Assembly (NCBI GenBank): GCA_018646825.1
Contig: JABGUA010000115.1
Span: 1 to 26,971, forward strand
Direction: 5' to 3'
DNA: 26,971 nt
Origin: Piscirickettsiaceae bacterium
Lineage (GTDB): Bacteria > Pseudomonadota > Gammaproteobacteria > Nitrosococcales > Methylophagaceae
Shown: positions 14,381 through 23,179 of the stretch, in pieces
Position numbering within the stretch: position 1 is the stretch's first letter
Layout of the letters: every line of letters starts with the position of its first letter
Notes under the pieces: generated by a model
Databases searched by the model: none
The model's input: the letters and a program-made list of their open reading frames with translations, nothing else
What the model was told of the DNA's origin: nothing
Program-made: the position numbers and the translations under genes

Positions 14381-15622
14381 ATGACTAAATTACACAGCAA
14401 ACAACGTTTTATTCCTTTCCAAAAAAACGATCTGATCAGGCTCTGCATCCAAGAGAGGTCGCTCAACGAAACCGACATCGATGACTTCAAATCCGTCTGT
14501 GATCTCGTTAACAGCCTCTTTCATTTCCAATTCCATCGACATCTTGAAACTTTAAAACACTGCTATTCCCCTGTTAACCCAGATGCAGATACCCAAACCG
14601 TATTCCCGGTATCTGAAACAGAAAAGCAACAACGTGAAGCAAAGCTCATCATCGAACTCAAAGCCCTGCTCGATGCTGACAACTTTGAAGAAATTACACG
14701 TGCCGATCTCGACCGTGCCTTACTAGAAGAATCATTATTTAAAATCCGACTTCAAGTCGACTTTGATGACTTCGAACACATCCTTTTCTTCCGCCGCGGC
14801 GAATCGACCCAACAAGAAACGCTTGTCAGCTGGTTTGGCCTCTCAAAAAAAGACATCACATTTAAAAACTACGAACGCGTAGTGATCTACGTCAAATACA
14901 AAAACAAAGCTTACTTCGATCAACATGGTAGACAAGATCTGTTCTTCACTCCCGGCTCGACCTTAATCAAACTTTTTCAAAACATACCCAGTGCCGACTT
15001 AGAAATGCTCTTCCCCAATACCGAAGTCCGGATGAAGACCATCGACAAGATCATGATTGGCGTCCCAGCAGCCGTCGGTGGCATCATTATGCTCGTAACC
15101 AAACTGGGGGCCACTTTGCTACTCACCGGTGCCTTAGTCGCCTTCTGGCTCGGCCTCAATGATGATCCTGTCGTATTAGATCAAAAATCCCTACTCGGCC
15201 TCGCCGCTGGTTTTGGCACATTGGGTGGTTTTTTATGGAAACAGTTTAATAACTTCAAAAACCGCAAAATCAAGTTTATGAAAACCCTCGCAGACAATCT
15301 GTATTTTAAAAATCTAGATAACAACACGGGGGTGTTTCATAGACTGATTGATGCCGCCGAACAAGAAGAAGGTAAAGAAATCATTCTCGCCTATTACTTC
15401 TTACTTAAAGCAGGTAAAGCCCTGACAGCAGAAGAGCTCGATATCGACATCGAACTTTGGTTCCAACACAAGCAAAATGCACCGATCGATTTCGACGTAC
15501 CTGATGCTATTAGAAAACTAACCGAATTAGACATGGTCGAAAAACAAGGAGAGCACTATCAAGCCCGTCCTCTAAAACAAGTTAAGATCAAACTTAACCA
15601 AGTTTGGGACGATCACTTTTAG
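14381..15622 (+). CDS. DUF3754 / TMEM143-like membrane protein
   Basis: A 413-residue protein of unknown biochemical role that resembles the DUF3754 family, whose animal member is the mitochondrial protein TMEM143. The long N-terminal region is soluble and charged (1-222). The WFGLSKKDITFKNYERVVIYVKYK-type segment (about 151-174) and the 'K-F-x-N-I-P-x-x-D-L-E-x-L-x-P' segment (about 197-212) are what I recognise from the family. Two hydrophobic regions, about 226-258 and 270-287, form a membrane hairpin with a short loop. A charged C-terminal tail of about 125 residues follows. ATG start without a strong ribosome site. It is divergent from glnS. No catalytic motif is seen, so the function is unknown. 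Confidence 0.72.
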   Translation: MTKLHSKQRFIPFQKNDLIRLCIQERSLNETDIDDFKSVCDLVNSLFHFQFHRHLETLKHCYSPVNPDADTQTVFPVSETEKQQREAKLIIELKALLDADNFEEITRADLDRALLEESLFKIRLQVDFDDFEHILFFRRGESTQQETLVSWFGLSKKDITFKNYERVVIYVKYKNKAYFDQHGRQDLFFTPGSTLIKLFQNIPSADLEMLFPNTEVRMKTIDKIMIGVPAAVGGIIMLVTKLGATLLLTGALVAFWLGLNDDPVVLDQKSLLGLAAGFGTLGGFLWKQFNNFKNRKIKFMKTLADNLYFKNLDNNTGVFHRLIDAAEQEEGKEIILAYYFLLKAGKALTAEELDIDIELWFQHKQNAPIDFDVPDAIRKLTELDMVEKQGEHYQARPLKQVKIKLNQVWDDHF

Positions 15623-15754
15623 ACCAATTTGTGCAGTGTCTCTTATTTTCGGAGTCCCAAATTAAACTCCAAGGTCTTAACGCCGATAGCCTTAAGTAAG
15701 GAAATTTTTAATTGATAAGTAACTGACAGCAAATAAAGCTAAAGGAGCGTTATC

Positions 15755-16045
15755 ATGAAGACGAAAAGTAAAATCGTTGCCCAAGAATGGACTGAAACCG
15801 CAGAGCACGTCCCTACCATCGGGCAAAAGATACTTGTTTTTGTCTGGCGAGATGAAACCGTCTGCCAAGCGTGGTGGAATGGAGAGCATTACGTACTCGT
15901 CGCGGCTGATGAGCAAGGCCTAGTCAACATCTATCAAGTCCCACCCAACTCAATCAGCCATTGGGAAAATATGCCAGAAAATCCTGCTATGTCGAATAAC
16001 ATCCATGCCATGAGTGCACATAAACAAGCTGCGTCAGTGCATTAA
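15755..16045 (+). CDS. Small DUF551-like protein
   Basis: A 96-residue soluble protein of unknown function. A clear AAAGGAG ribosome site lies 7 bases before the ATG, which strongly supports translation. The layout resembles the DUF551 family: an initial Trp followed by a P-x-x-G-Q-K-I-L-V strand (about 20-29), a 'W-x-G-x-x-Y' strand (about 40-46), and an ISHWENMPENP end (about 68-78) that corresponds to the 'ITHWxxLPxxP' signature. DUF551 genes are common in phages and mobile DNA; here there is no phage gene nearby. The final 18 residues are polar and probably disordered. It converges on the 132-residue gene with only 20 bases between stops. Confidence 0.6.
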   Translation: MKTKSKIVAQEWTETAEHVPTIGQKILVFVWRDETVCQAWWNGEHYVLVAADEQGLVNIYQVPPNSISHWENMPENPAMSNNIHAMSAHKQAASVH

Positions 16046-16065
16046 AAGCACCTTTGTTTCAATCA

Positions 16066-16464
16066 CTATATGCCTGCAATCTCAGGATAAGCGGAGAATT
16101 CAATCGCGATATTAAGCGTGTTCAACTCCCCTAATAGCTCAGCGGACAAACTTAATGATTCAGGCAACTCATTGTTAGGGTCGACTGTGGCATCAAGATC
16201 GAGAACAACATTAACCCCATTCGCTTTTAAAAAGGCAAACGCCTCTTGCTGCGAGGTAATGAGGTTTTGAACCTTTTCAATACAAACAAGCCCCGCCTGA
16301 CTTTCTGCAACAATCACATCAAAACCAGAAAATTCATTTGGGTTACCAAGCATATCCGGCTCACCCTTATTGAATGAATCTGACAAGGTTAAACCCTCAA
16401 ATTGCTCAAGAAACAGAGCAACATCAAAGGCTTCACCATAAACCCGTACAACGGCATCTAACAT
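16066..16464 (-). CDS. Unrecognised acidic protein, 132 residues
   Basis: I do not recognise this protein with confidence. It is soluble, strongly acidic and Leu/Val-rich, with no signal peptide or membrane segment. Alternating hydrophobic stretches (about 3-22, 47-60 and 84-92) and an ending of the type 'P-E-S-L-S-L-S-x-E-L-L-x-E-L-x-x-L-x-I-x-I-E-x-S-A-Y-P' vaguely recall DUF4279-like proteins, but the match is too weak to name. ATG at 16464 with a weak GGA site. Upstream lies the palindromic repeat at 16493-16578. Base composition resembles its neighbours. A real gene is likely from length and codon use. Confidence 0.55.
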   Translation of the reverse strand: MLDAVVRVYGEAFDVALFLEQFEGLTLSDSFNKGEPDMLGNPNEFSGFDVIVAESQAGLVCIEKVQNLITSQQEAFAFLKANGVNVVLDLDATVDPNNELPESLSLSAELLGELNTLNIAIEFSAYPEIAGI

Positions 16465-16492
16465 TTATTTTTCCATATCTCATTATTTCTTA

Positions 16493-16578
16493 GTAGGTTG
16501 GGTTGAGTGATAACGATACCCAACAAGTTGATCCAATCATAACAAAAGAGTTGGGTTTCATTCTTCAACCCAACCTAC
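16493..16578. repeat. 86-bp MITE-like palindromic repeat
   Basis: The ends GTAGGTTGGGTTGA (16493-16506) and TCAACCCAACCTAC (16565-16578) are perfect 14-bp inverted repeats. Inside, ACCCAAC (16518-16524) pairs with GTTGGGT (16550-16556). Each half can also fold on itself, so the element can form one long stem or a cruciform of two hairpins. The GTAGGTTGGGTT end resembles small dispersed repeats known from many bacterial genomes (from memory). It lies between two minus-strand genes of unknown function. No transposase is present, so it would be non-autonomous. Confidence 0.75.
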
Positions 16579-16716
16579 ATTCTAACTTTAAAACAACGTC
16601 AGAAAATGCCCTTTATGCGAAGCCTCCCTTAGGGCAAGCATGGGCTGGCCTTTTGTTTAGTTCTGTTTATTTTGGCCACGCAAAATAAATGAACGCCCAG
16701 CGGCAGCAGAATGAAA

Positions 16717-16739
16717 ATAAAGGGAAATACATTTATCCC
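16717..16739 (-). terminator. Weak terminator-like hairpin after the 349-residue orphan gene
   Basis: On the minus strand GGGATAAATGTATTTCCC (16739-16722) folds into a short bulged stem, followed by the T-rich TTTATTTTC. It starts 12 bases after the stop at 16752. The stem is short and AT-rich, so the call is tentative. Confidence 0.35.
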
Positions 16740-16751
16740 GTTTAATCTTTA

Positions 16752-17802
16752 TTAATTCTCATCATTTTTCTCAATTGCCAAAACTCTCTTTTCCAGTTTT
16801 TTAATTTCAGCAAAATTAATTTTCAGTTGCTCGACATCTTGAGTTTCTTCATCTTGATCAGGCGTAAAAAAGTCTACTTCACCACCTTTTTCAACAAATT
16901 CAATTAAATTCTTCACTGCTTTTTCTAGGACTTTAACTTTCTCACCATCACCATTTTCGTTTATATTTAAATTAACAGTGATCTCTTTGGTAATATTTTC
17001 TAATCCAGTCTTTTTTGCGGTCTCGGCTTCTTTTAGTAGTTCAGCTTCCAACTTCTTATTACCAAGCTTCAGCATTTTTATTTCTTCAGCCTTCTTTTGG
17101 ATAGTTAAAACTCTGTCAGCTACTTCAAGTGCTGCCAATATTATTGTGCTTGTTGTCGTAGCTATTGTAGCAATCACAGCTAATTCAATAATGATTGAGC
17201 CCTTTTGGGCACCAATTATTTTTATATCTTCAGGTGCATGATTATGAGCCATAGCAATGCCTCGGCCTATTTCCCACCAAGTAATTCCCCACTTTTTAAA
17301 ATCTGTAATATTTTCTAGAGCCACATCATTTTGAAAGTGAATTCTCATTATTACATCGTCTAAATCATCGGTATCATTGTCTTCTACAGCCGGATCTAAA
17401 AGGGGTTTTAAGTTTGCCTGTATTTGGTCAGACCGACTAATTGCATTATTAATTTGGCCTACGATTCGATTAACTTCGGCAGCAGCGGTAGCTATATCAA
17501 GACTGTTTCGAAAGAGAACCCCTTCTAACTGCTTTATACCGTTACTTCCAATATGAGGCTCAATTTCCAGTGTACCAAGCATTCTTTCTTGTTCATTAGT
17601 CAATGAATGCATAGAAATATCTTTGATCGACTCAACTACTGCATTCTTTTGGTCTACAAAAGGTTGTTGAGGTTGATTATTTCTAGTGGTAACATTTTGT
17701 TGTAGTATAGATTGTAATTTTTTGGTATTTCTGAGCAACAGCATTTTTCTTAATATTCTCATCAATCCAAAATGTAAGATTTAATAATTCTAAAACCTGC
17801 AT
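16752..17802 (-). CDS. Unrecognised membrane/coiled-coil protein with an apparent 5' frameshift
   Basis: I do not recognise the family. The long open frame runs from 17765 (TTG, then ATG at 17762) to 16752, but neither codon has a ribosome site. A much better start is ATG 17802 with AAGGAG 5 bases upstream. Its frame reads MQVLELLNLTFWIDENIKKN and reaches the A6 run at 17723-17718, then hits a stop about 10 codons later. Removing one A joins it to the long frame at LQSILQQNV, giving about 349 residues. Numbered in the joined protein, the layout is a Gln/Asn-rich N-terminal part, a helical middle, a conserved-looking stretch with GRGIAMAHNHAPEDIKII and KGSIIIEL (about 180-206), one membrane helix (about 203-225), and a charged coiled coil to the end. 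The gene is AT-richer than its neighbours, suggesting transfer. Sequencing error, mutation and frameshifting are all possible. Confidence 0.55.
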
Positions 17803-17841
17803 AATCTCTCCTTAATTCTTTAATTTTTCATACTTCCCGTA

Positions 17842-18588
17842 CTAAACCAAATAAGCCGTCTGCAACGTCGCTAAGCCATTCACAAAAGCATGTAACCCTA
17901 TAGGTAAAACCAACGAGCCACTCTGTACTCTTGCTAAACCCAACACCACACCCATCACAAAAATAGTCGCCATATAATACAAGTCATACTGCGTATGAAT
18001 CACGGCCCAAAGCAATGATGTCACAACAACCGCACCGGCCGTACCAAGGAATGTTCGCCGAAAACCGGCTAATAGAAACCCTCTAAAAAACAGTTCTTCA
18101 AATATTGGCGCTGCAATGATCATGGCTATCCATAATAGCCACAAAGGGTCAGCGGTCGCATACGCTGACACCATAAATTCATGCGGTTCATTTTTATCAA
18201 GAAAGTAATTTAACAACTCTGAAAAGAGTAGTAATGACGTAAAGATAATGAACCAATATCGCGCCTGTTGTCGACTCGGTAATTTCAGCCCTAGATAGAG
18301 ATCTAATTCACTGTATTTTTTGAGCTTAATAATCCCAACAATGACTAAGCTACCAATAATGAATGTCGACATTGTTGCTAAAGAAATCACTGTGCCATTC
18401 AACAACAGTTGTTCCGTTAAAGAAACTATCTCACTCTCTGGCACGTTGCCATGATAAACAGTGATATAAAGGCCCATCACAAACAACTGCGTAACAATAA
18501 AAAGGGCAGTAACTACAATTCCCCATGCTAGGGTCGCCCACCCGCCCCAAACGACGGTTAGTTCTAGCTGGTCATTGTTTTCATCCAT
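17842..18588 (-). CDS. CPBP-family intramembrane glutamic endopeptidase
   Basis: A polytopic membrane protein of the CPBP/Abi (CAAX protease-like) family. Numbered from the upstream ATG at 18594, hydrophobic segments lie at about 20-45, 67-90, 112-131, 151-165, 184-200, 208-222 and 228-245. The catalytic motifs are complete: EExxxR as Glu166-Glu167 and Arg171 in IFEELFFRG, His200 in WAVIH, and His235 with Asn239 in HAFVNG. The start is set at the ATG at 18588, giving 248 residues, because the AAGG ribosome site then lies 7 bases upstream; from 18594 it would abut the start codon. It begins 24 bases after the parC stop and is probably co-transcribed with it. Substrate unknown; family members serve in prenyl-protein processing, bacteriocin immunity or regulation. 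Confidence 0.88.
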   Translation of the reverse strand: MDENNDQLELTVVWGGWATLAWGIVVTALFIVTQLFVMGLYITVYHGNVPESEIVSLTEQLLLNGTVISLATMSTFIIGSLVIVGIIKLKKYSELDLYLGLKLPSRQQARYWFIIFTSLLLFSELLNYFLDKNEPHEFMVSAYATADPLWLLWIAMIIAAPIFEELFFRGFLLAGFRRTFLGTAGAVVVTSLLWAVIHTQYDLYYMATIFVMGVVLGLARVQSGSLVLPIGLHAFVNGLATLQTAYLV

Positions 18589-18612
18589 ATACATTCCTTG
18601 TATTGATGTTTG

Positions 18613-20853
18613 TTATTCTGCCACTTCGACCTTAGTCACTTTCTGCAAGCCACGTGGTAGCTTATGACCGCGCTTGCCTCGTTCACCACTGTAGTGGACC
18701 AAATCGGCAGGTTTCAGCGTTAGATGCCGTTTGCCTGCATGTAAGGTGACGCTCTCGTCTTCCGGTACGGCCGTGACAGAATGCAACCATTCACGTTTGT
18801 TACCAAAAGCCGCTTGTGGAATATTGATAAGACGTACGCCTTTACCTTTATTCATCATTGGCATTTCACTCGCAGCAAAGACCAATAGACGACCATCACC
18901 CGCAGCAACAGCTAAGTGATCTGATTCAACATTGTTCAGCCAAATTGGTTTTAATACTTCAGCCCCAGCCGGTAGATTAAATAAGGCTTTACCGGCTTTA
19001 TTTTTAGCCAGTAAATTACCGAATGTCGTCACAAAACCATACCCTGCCGTATTAGACAGTAATAACGGTTGCTCTAACTCGCCCGCTAACAGCGCGACAA
19101 AGCGGGCATCTGTTGGCATTTGCAAGCGGCCGCTGAGCGGCTCACCCTGCCCTCGGGCTGATGGCAATGTATGGGCCAGTAATGAATAACTTCGGCCCGT
19201 CGAATCTAAAAAGACAATTTGTTGATTGCTACGTGCTTTAACTGAGGTCGCATAACGATCTCCAGTCCGGAAGTTCAATGATCCCGGGTCAACATCATGG
19301 CCTTTTGCCGCTCTAACCCAGCCACTTTCCGATAATACAATCGTAATCGGCTCTGTCGGTAATAACTCTGATTCACTCAAGGCTTTGGCTGCATCACGGT
19401 TGACCAAAATAGAACGGCGATCATCACCAAATTTTTCAGCATCCGCTGTCAACTCTTTACGAATGAGCGTTTTTAACCGTGTTTCTGAGCTAAGCAATAA
19501 CTCTAATTGTTTGCGTTCTTTTGCCAATTCATCCAATTCACCTTGAAGCTTCATCTCTTCGAGTTTGGCTAAATGGCGTAATTTTAATTCTAAAATCGCT
19601 TCGGCTTGACGATCAGTGATTGAAAAACGCGCCATCAAGACAGACTTTGGCTCGTCTTCTGTCCGGATAATCGCAATCACTTCATCGATATTCAGATAAG
19701 CAATTAATAAACCTTCCAGCACATGCATGCGATCAAGAATTTTATCTAAACGGTATTGCAAACGACGACGCACGGTTTCCGTACGATAGGTCAGCCATTC
19801 CAGCAACATGTCACGCAGGTTTTTAACTTGTGGCCGGCCATCTAAGCCAATCATATTCATATTGACGCGATAGCTACGCTCGAGGTCTGTAGTCGCGAAC
19901 AAATGCGACATCAACGCATCAATGTCTATCCGGTTAGAACGGGGAACAACAACCAATCTAACCGGGTGCTCGTGATCAGATTCATCACGTAAATCAACGA
20001 CCATCGGTAATTTTTTATTTTGCATTTGATTGGCAATTTGCTCAATCAACTTTGCACCAGATACTTGATAAGGCAAAGCATTGATAATAACTTCGCCGTC
20101 TTCAATAACAAATTGACCACGCTGACGAACAGAACCATGGCCTGTTGCATATATTTTATGTAAATCAGCTTGGCTAGAGATAATCTCACCACCCGTTGGA
20201 AAATCAGGCGCTTTGATAACCTCTAGTAGCTCTTCGAGTTTAGTCGACGGTTTTTTCAGCAATAACAAACAGGCTTCAACCACTTCACGCAAATTATGAG
20301 GTGGGACATCTGTTGCCATACCGACGGCAATACCACTACCACCATTGAGTAATACATTCGGCAGGCGAGCAGGCAATAACTCTGGCTCATTCATCGTGCC
20401 ATCGAAATTAGGCACCCAATCAACAGTACCTTGGCCTAGCTCACTTAGTAACGTTTGCGCATACGCTGCTAAACGTGATTCGGTATAACGCATTGCTGCA
20501 AAGGATTTAGGATCATCCATCGAGCCCCAGTTACCTTGACCATCAACCAGTGGATAACGATAAGAAAAAGGCTGTGCCATCAATACCATGGCTTCATAAC
20601 AAGCTGAATCACCATGCGGATGGTATTTACCCAATACATCACCGACAGTACGGGCTGATTTTTTATGTTTTGATAAGGCACTCAGACCCAGTTCTGACAT
20701 CGCATAAATAATACGGCGTTGAACGGGTTTTAAACCGTCACCTACATGCGGCAAGGCCCGATCTAAAATGACATACATGGAATAATCCAAATAGGCCTTT
20801 TCAGTAAAATCTCGTACCGGTAATTGTTCTAAATCATCAACTAGTGAACTCAT
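18613..20853 (-). CDS. parC: DNA topoisomerase IV subunit A
   Basis: Breakage-reunion subunit of topoisomerase IV, which unlinks daughter chromosomes. It has 746 residues, as in E. coli (752). The winged-helix catalytic region carries the DNA-linking Tyr123 in AMRYTESRL. The quinolone-resistance segment GKYHPHGDSACYEA is at 75-88, with Ser83 and Glu87 corresponding to E. coli Ser80 and Glu84, that is, the wild-type sensitive form. The C-terminal beta-pinwheel domain occupies about the last 250 residues. ATG at 20853. It follows parE by 25 bases on the same strand, so the two subunits are made from one message. The residues distinguish it from GyrA by the short C-terminal domain and by the neighbour. 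Confidence 0.97.
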   Translation of the reverse strand: MSSLVDDLEQLPVRDFTEKAYLDYSMYVILDRALPHVGDGLKPVQRRIIYAMSELGLSALSKHKKSARTVGDVLGKYHPHGDSACYEAMVLMAQPFSYRYPLVDGQGNWGSMDDPKSFAAMRYTESRLAAYAQTLLSELGQGTVDWVPNFDGTMNEPELLPARLPNVLLNGGSGIAVGMATDVPPHNLREVVEACLLLLKKPSTKLEELLEVIKAPDFPTGGEIISSQADLHKIYATGHGSVRQRGQFVIEDGEVIINALPYQVSGAKLIEQIANQMQNKKLPMVVDLRDESDHEHPVRLVVVPRSNRIDIDALMSHLFATTDLERSYRVNMNMIGLDGRPQVKNLRDMLLEWLTYRTETVRRRLQYRLDKILDRMHVLEGLLIAYLNIDEVIAIIRTEDEPKSVLMARFSITDRQAEAILELKLRHLAKLEEMKLQGELDELAKERKQLELLLSSETRLKTLIRKELTADAEKFGDDRRSILVNRDAAKALSESELLPTEPITIVLSESGWVRAAKGHDVDPGSLNFRTGDRYATSVKARSNQQIVFLDSTGRSYSLLAHTLPSARGQGEPLSGRLQMPTDARFVALLAGELEQPLLLSNTAGYGFVTTFGNLLAKNKAGKALFNLPAGAEVLKPIWLNNVESDHLAVAAGDGRLLVFAASEMPMMNKGKGVRLINIPQAAFGNKREWLHSVTAVPEDESVTLHAGKRHLTLKPADLVHYSGERGKRGHKLPRGLQKVTKVEVAE

Positions 20854-20878
20854 TGTCCAATCATCTCTTTATTGACTA

Positions 20879-22771
20879 TCACACTGTCGCCAAATCGCCT
20901 TGCTCTTCTAACCAAGCCTTACGATCAGAAGCCCGTTTTTTAGCTAACAACTTATCCATCATCATCATGGTGTCATCATCATCTTGAATCGTTAACCGAA
21001 TCAAACGCCGTGTATTCGGTGCCATCGTCGTTTCACGCAATTGCAGTGGGTTCATTTCACCCAAACCTTTAAAGCGCTGGGTACTGACTTTGCCCTTAAT
21101 TTTATCTCGTTCAATCCGTTCTAAAATAATCTCGCGTTCTTCATCGTCCAAGGCATAAAACACCTGCTTACCGACATCAATACGATATAGCGGTGGCATC
21201 GCAACACAGATATGCCCAGCTTCCACTAGAGGCCTAAAGTGGCGAACAAATAACGCACATAATAGCGTCGCGATATGTGCCCCATCAGAATCCGCATCCG
21301 CTAAGATACAAACCTTGCCATAACGTAGGCCCGATAAATCATCTGATCCCGGATCAACGCCAATCGCCACAGCAATATCATGTACTTCTTGTGACGCTAA
21401 TACTTGCGAAGATTCCACTTCCCAGGTGTTTAAAATTTTACCGCGTAACGGCATAATCGCTTGAAACTCACGATCACGGCCTTGTTTAGCACTACCACCA
21501 GCCGAATCCCCTTCAACCAAAAACACTTCTGTACGTGTAACATCCTGAGAACTACAATCTGATAATTTTCCTGGCAACGCAGGGCCAGACTGCACCCGTT
21601 TCCGGATCACCTTTTTTGCTTGTTTTAAGCGTGATTGCGCATTACTAATCGCCAGCTCAGCAATCTTTTCACCATCTTCAACATGGTGGTTAAGCCAAAG
21701 ACTAAAGGCATCTTTCACCGCACCTGATACGAAACCGGCACATTGTCGTGAAGACAAGCGTTCCTTGGTTTGACCTGAAAACTGCGGATCTTGCAACTTA
21801 ACCGATAAGACGTAGCAGCAACGTTCCCAAATATCTTCTGGCGATAACTTCACACCGCGTGGTAATAAACTTCTAAACTCACAAAACTCACGCAGCGCAT
21901 CTAATAAGCCTGAGCGAAGGCCATTAACATGCGTGCCGCCTTGCGCTGTGGGAATCAAATTAACATAACTTTCAGCGAGTTCATCACCCGGCTCAACCTG
22001 CCACATTAGAGCCCAATCCACTTCTTCCTTCTCACCTTTGATATGACCATGAAATGCCGTCGCTGGCACACAAGGTTGATCAGTCATCATCGAGGCAATA
22101 TAACTATTTAACCCTTCGTCATAACACCAGCGATCTTCAACTTTCTCTTTGCCTGATAAGTCGGTGAACGTGACCACTAAACCTGGACATAAAACGGCTT
22201 TTGCTCGCAATACATGTTGCAGTTTTGAGACCAAAAACTTAGGCGTGTCAAAATAAGAACCTTGCGGCCAAAAGCGAACACGCGTACCCGTATTGCGTTT
22301 TCCTACTGTCCCAATTTCATGCAGTTCTTCGACTCGCAATCCATTTTCAAATGCAATGGCATATTCAACCCCATCGCGTCTGATATAAACATCTAAGCGA
22401 GACGATAGAGCATTCACAACCGATACACCTACGCCGTGTAAACCGCCTGAGAACTGATAGTTTTTATTCGAAAATTTACCGCCAGCATGCAGACGGGTCA
22501 ATATCACTTCAACGCCGGGAACACCTTCTTCTGGATGAATATCCACTGGCATGCCACGGCCATTATCGATGACTTCTATTGAGCCATCGTTATGTAGGGT
22601 GACATCAATTTGGCTTGCATGACCGGCCACTGCCTCATCGACACTGTTATCAATGACTTCTTGTGCTAAGTGATTGGGACGGGTTGTCTCCGTGTACATG
22701 CCCGGTCGTTTTTGTACCGGCTCAAGCCCAGTTAAAACTTCAATAGCTGAAGCATCATATACGTTAGTCAT
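20879..22771 (-). CDS. parE: DNA topoisomerase IV subunit B
   Basis: ATPase subunit of topoisomerase IV. It has 630 residues, the same length as E. coli ParE. A GHKL ATP-binding domain has the Asn-containing EVIDNSVDEA (about 38-47), DNGRGMPV (69-76) and GGLHGVGVSVVNALS (109-123). The transducer domain follows. The TOPRIM domain has EGDSAGG (420-426) and the DADSD metal triad (492-496). The C-terminus lacks the insert found in long GyrB proteins, supporting ParE. ATG at 22771 after a GCAGAG site. First gene of parE-parC-CPBP. Confidence 0.97.
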   Translation of the reverse strand: MTNVYDASAIEVLTGLEPVQKRPGMYTETTRPNHLAQEVIDNSVDEAVAGHASQIDVTLHNDGSIEVIDNGRGMPVDIHPEEGVPGVEVILTRLHAGGKFSNKNYQFSGGLHGVGVSVVNALSSRLDVYIRRDGVEYAIAFENGLRVEELHEIGTVGKRNTGTRVRFWPQGSYFDTPKFLVSKLQHVLRAKAVLCPGLVVTFTDLSGKEKVEDRWCYDEGLNSYIASMMTDQPCVPATAFHGHIKGEKEEVDWALMWQVEPGDELAESYVNLIPTAQGGTHVNGLRSGLLDALREFCEFRSLLPRGVKLSPEDIWERCCYVLSVKLQDPQFSGQTKERLSSRQCAGFVSGAVKDAFSLWLNHHVEDGEKIAELAISNAQSRLKQAKKVIRKRVQSGPALPGKLSDCSSQDVTRTEVFLVEGDSAGGSAKQGRDREFQAIMPLRGKILNTWEVESSQVLASQEVHDIAVAIGVDPGSDDLSGLRYGKVCILADADSDGAHIATLLCALFVRHFRPLVEAGHICVAMPPLYRIDVGKQVFYALDDEEREIILERIERDKIKGKVSTQRFKGLGEMNPLQLRETTMAPNTRRLIRLTIQDDDDTMMMMDKLLAKKRASDRKAWLEEQGDLATV

Positions 22772-22981
22772 AACTCTGCTTTATTCGTTTGCGTGCCAAG
22801 AGAGTAGCAGGATAAAAGCCATCAAGACAATAGCCTTTAAAAATAAGGTCTAACAATTATGCTTTCTATCAAAGGCCACATCACACTTCTATGAACGATC
22901 CACCCGTCTTAATATTTGGCCTTTAAGTGAGACGCTTTACTTTCACAAGTGGGGACTTCTTTAAACTAATACTTTATATGA

Positions 22982-23179
22982 CTACTTCAGAGCGATGGTT
23001 TCATTCCTGCCTCTTTGAGTAACCACAATCTTATCTTCTTTCGCTAACCAACCAATCGCTCGATTCACATTCTTTAAATCAATATCACTTTCTTTAACCA
23101 CTTTTGTTACAGAGCTCGGGCCATGCCCTTCAAGATATTCCCACAATTTTCCAGCAACCAAACCGATAGACTCAGACAT
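22982..23179 (-). CDS. Small winged helix-turn-helix protein (DUF2582 family)
   Basis: A 65-residue protein that resembles the DUF2582 winged-helix family. The visible pattern is IGxxAGKxWEYLxGHGPSSVTKVV, a recognition-helix region, and AIGWLAKEDKI (about 41-51), the family's most typical stretch, followed by a short beta wing (about 52-64). A GGAG site lies 7 bases before the ATG, which supports expression. It may bind DNA, but no target is known and it has no ligand domain. It stands alone between the parE promoter region and the PLP-lyase gene. Confidence 0.78.
   Translation of the reverse strand: MSESIGLVAGKLWEYLEGHGPSSVTKVVKESDIDLKNVNRAIGWLAKEDKIVVTQRGRNETIALK

Noticed and set aside
16503..16688. 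Plus-strand frame of 61 residues running through the palindromic repeat
   Set aside because: Its first 25 residues or so are encoded by the repeat itself, it has no ribosome site and resembles no protein.
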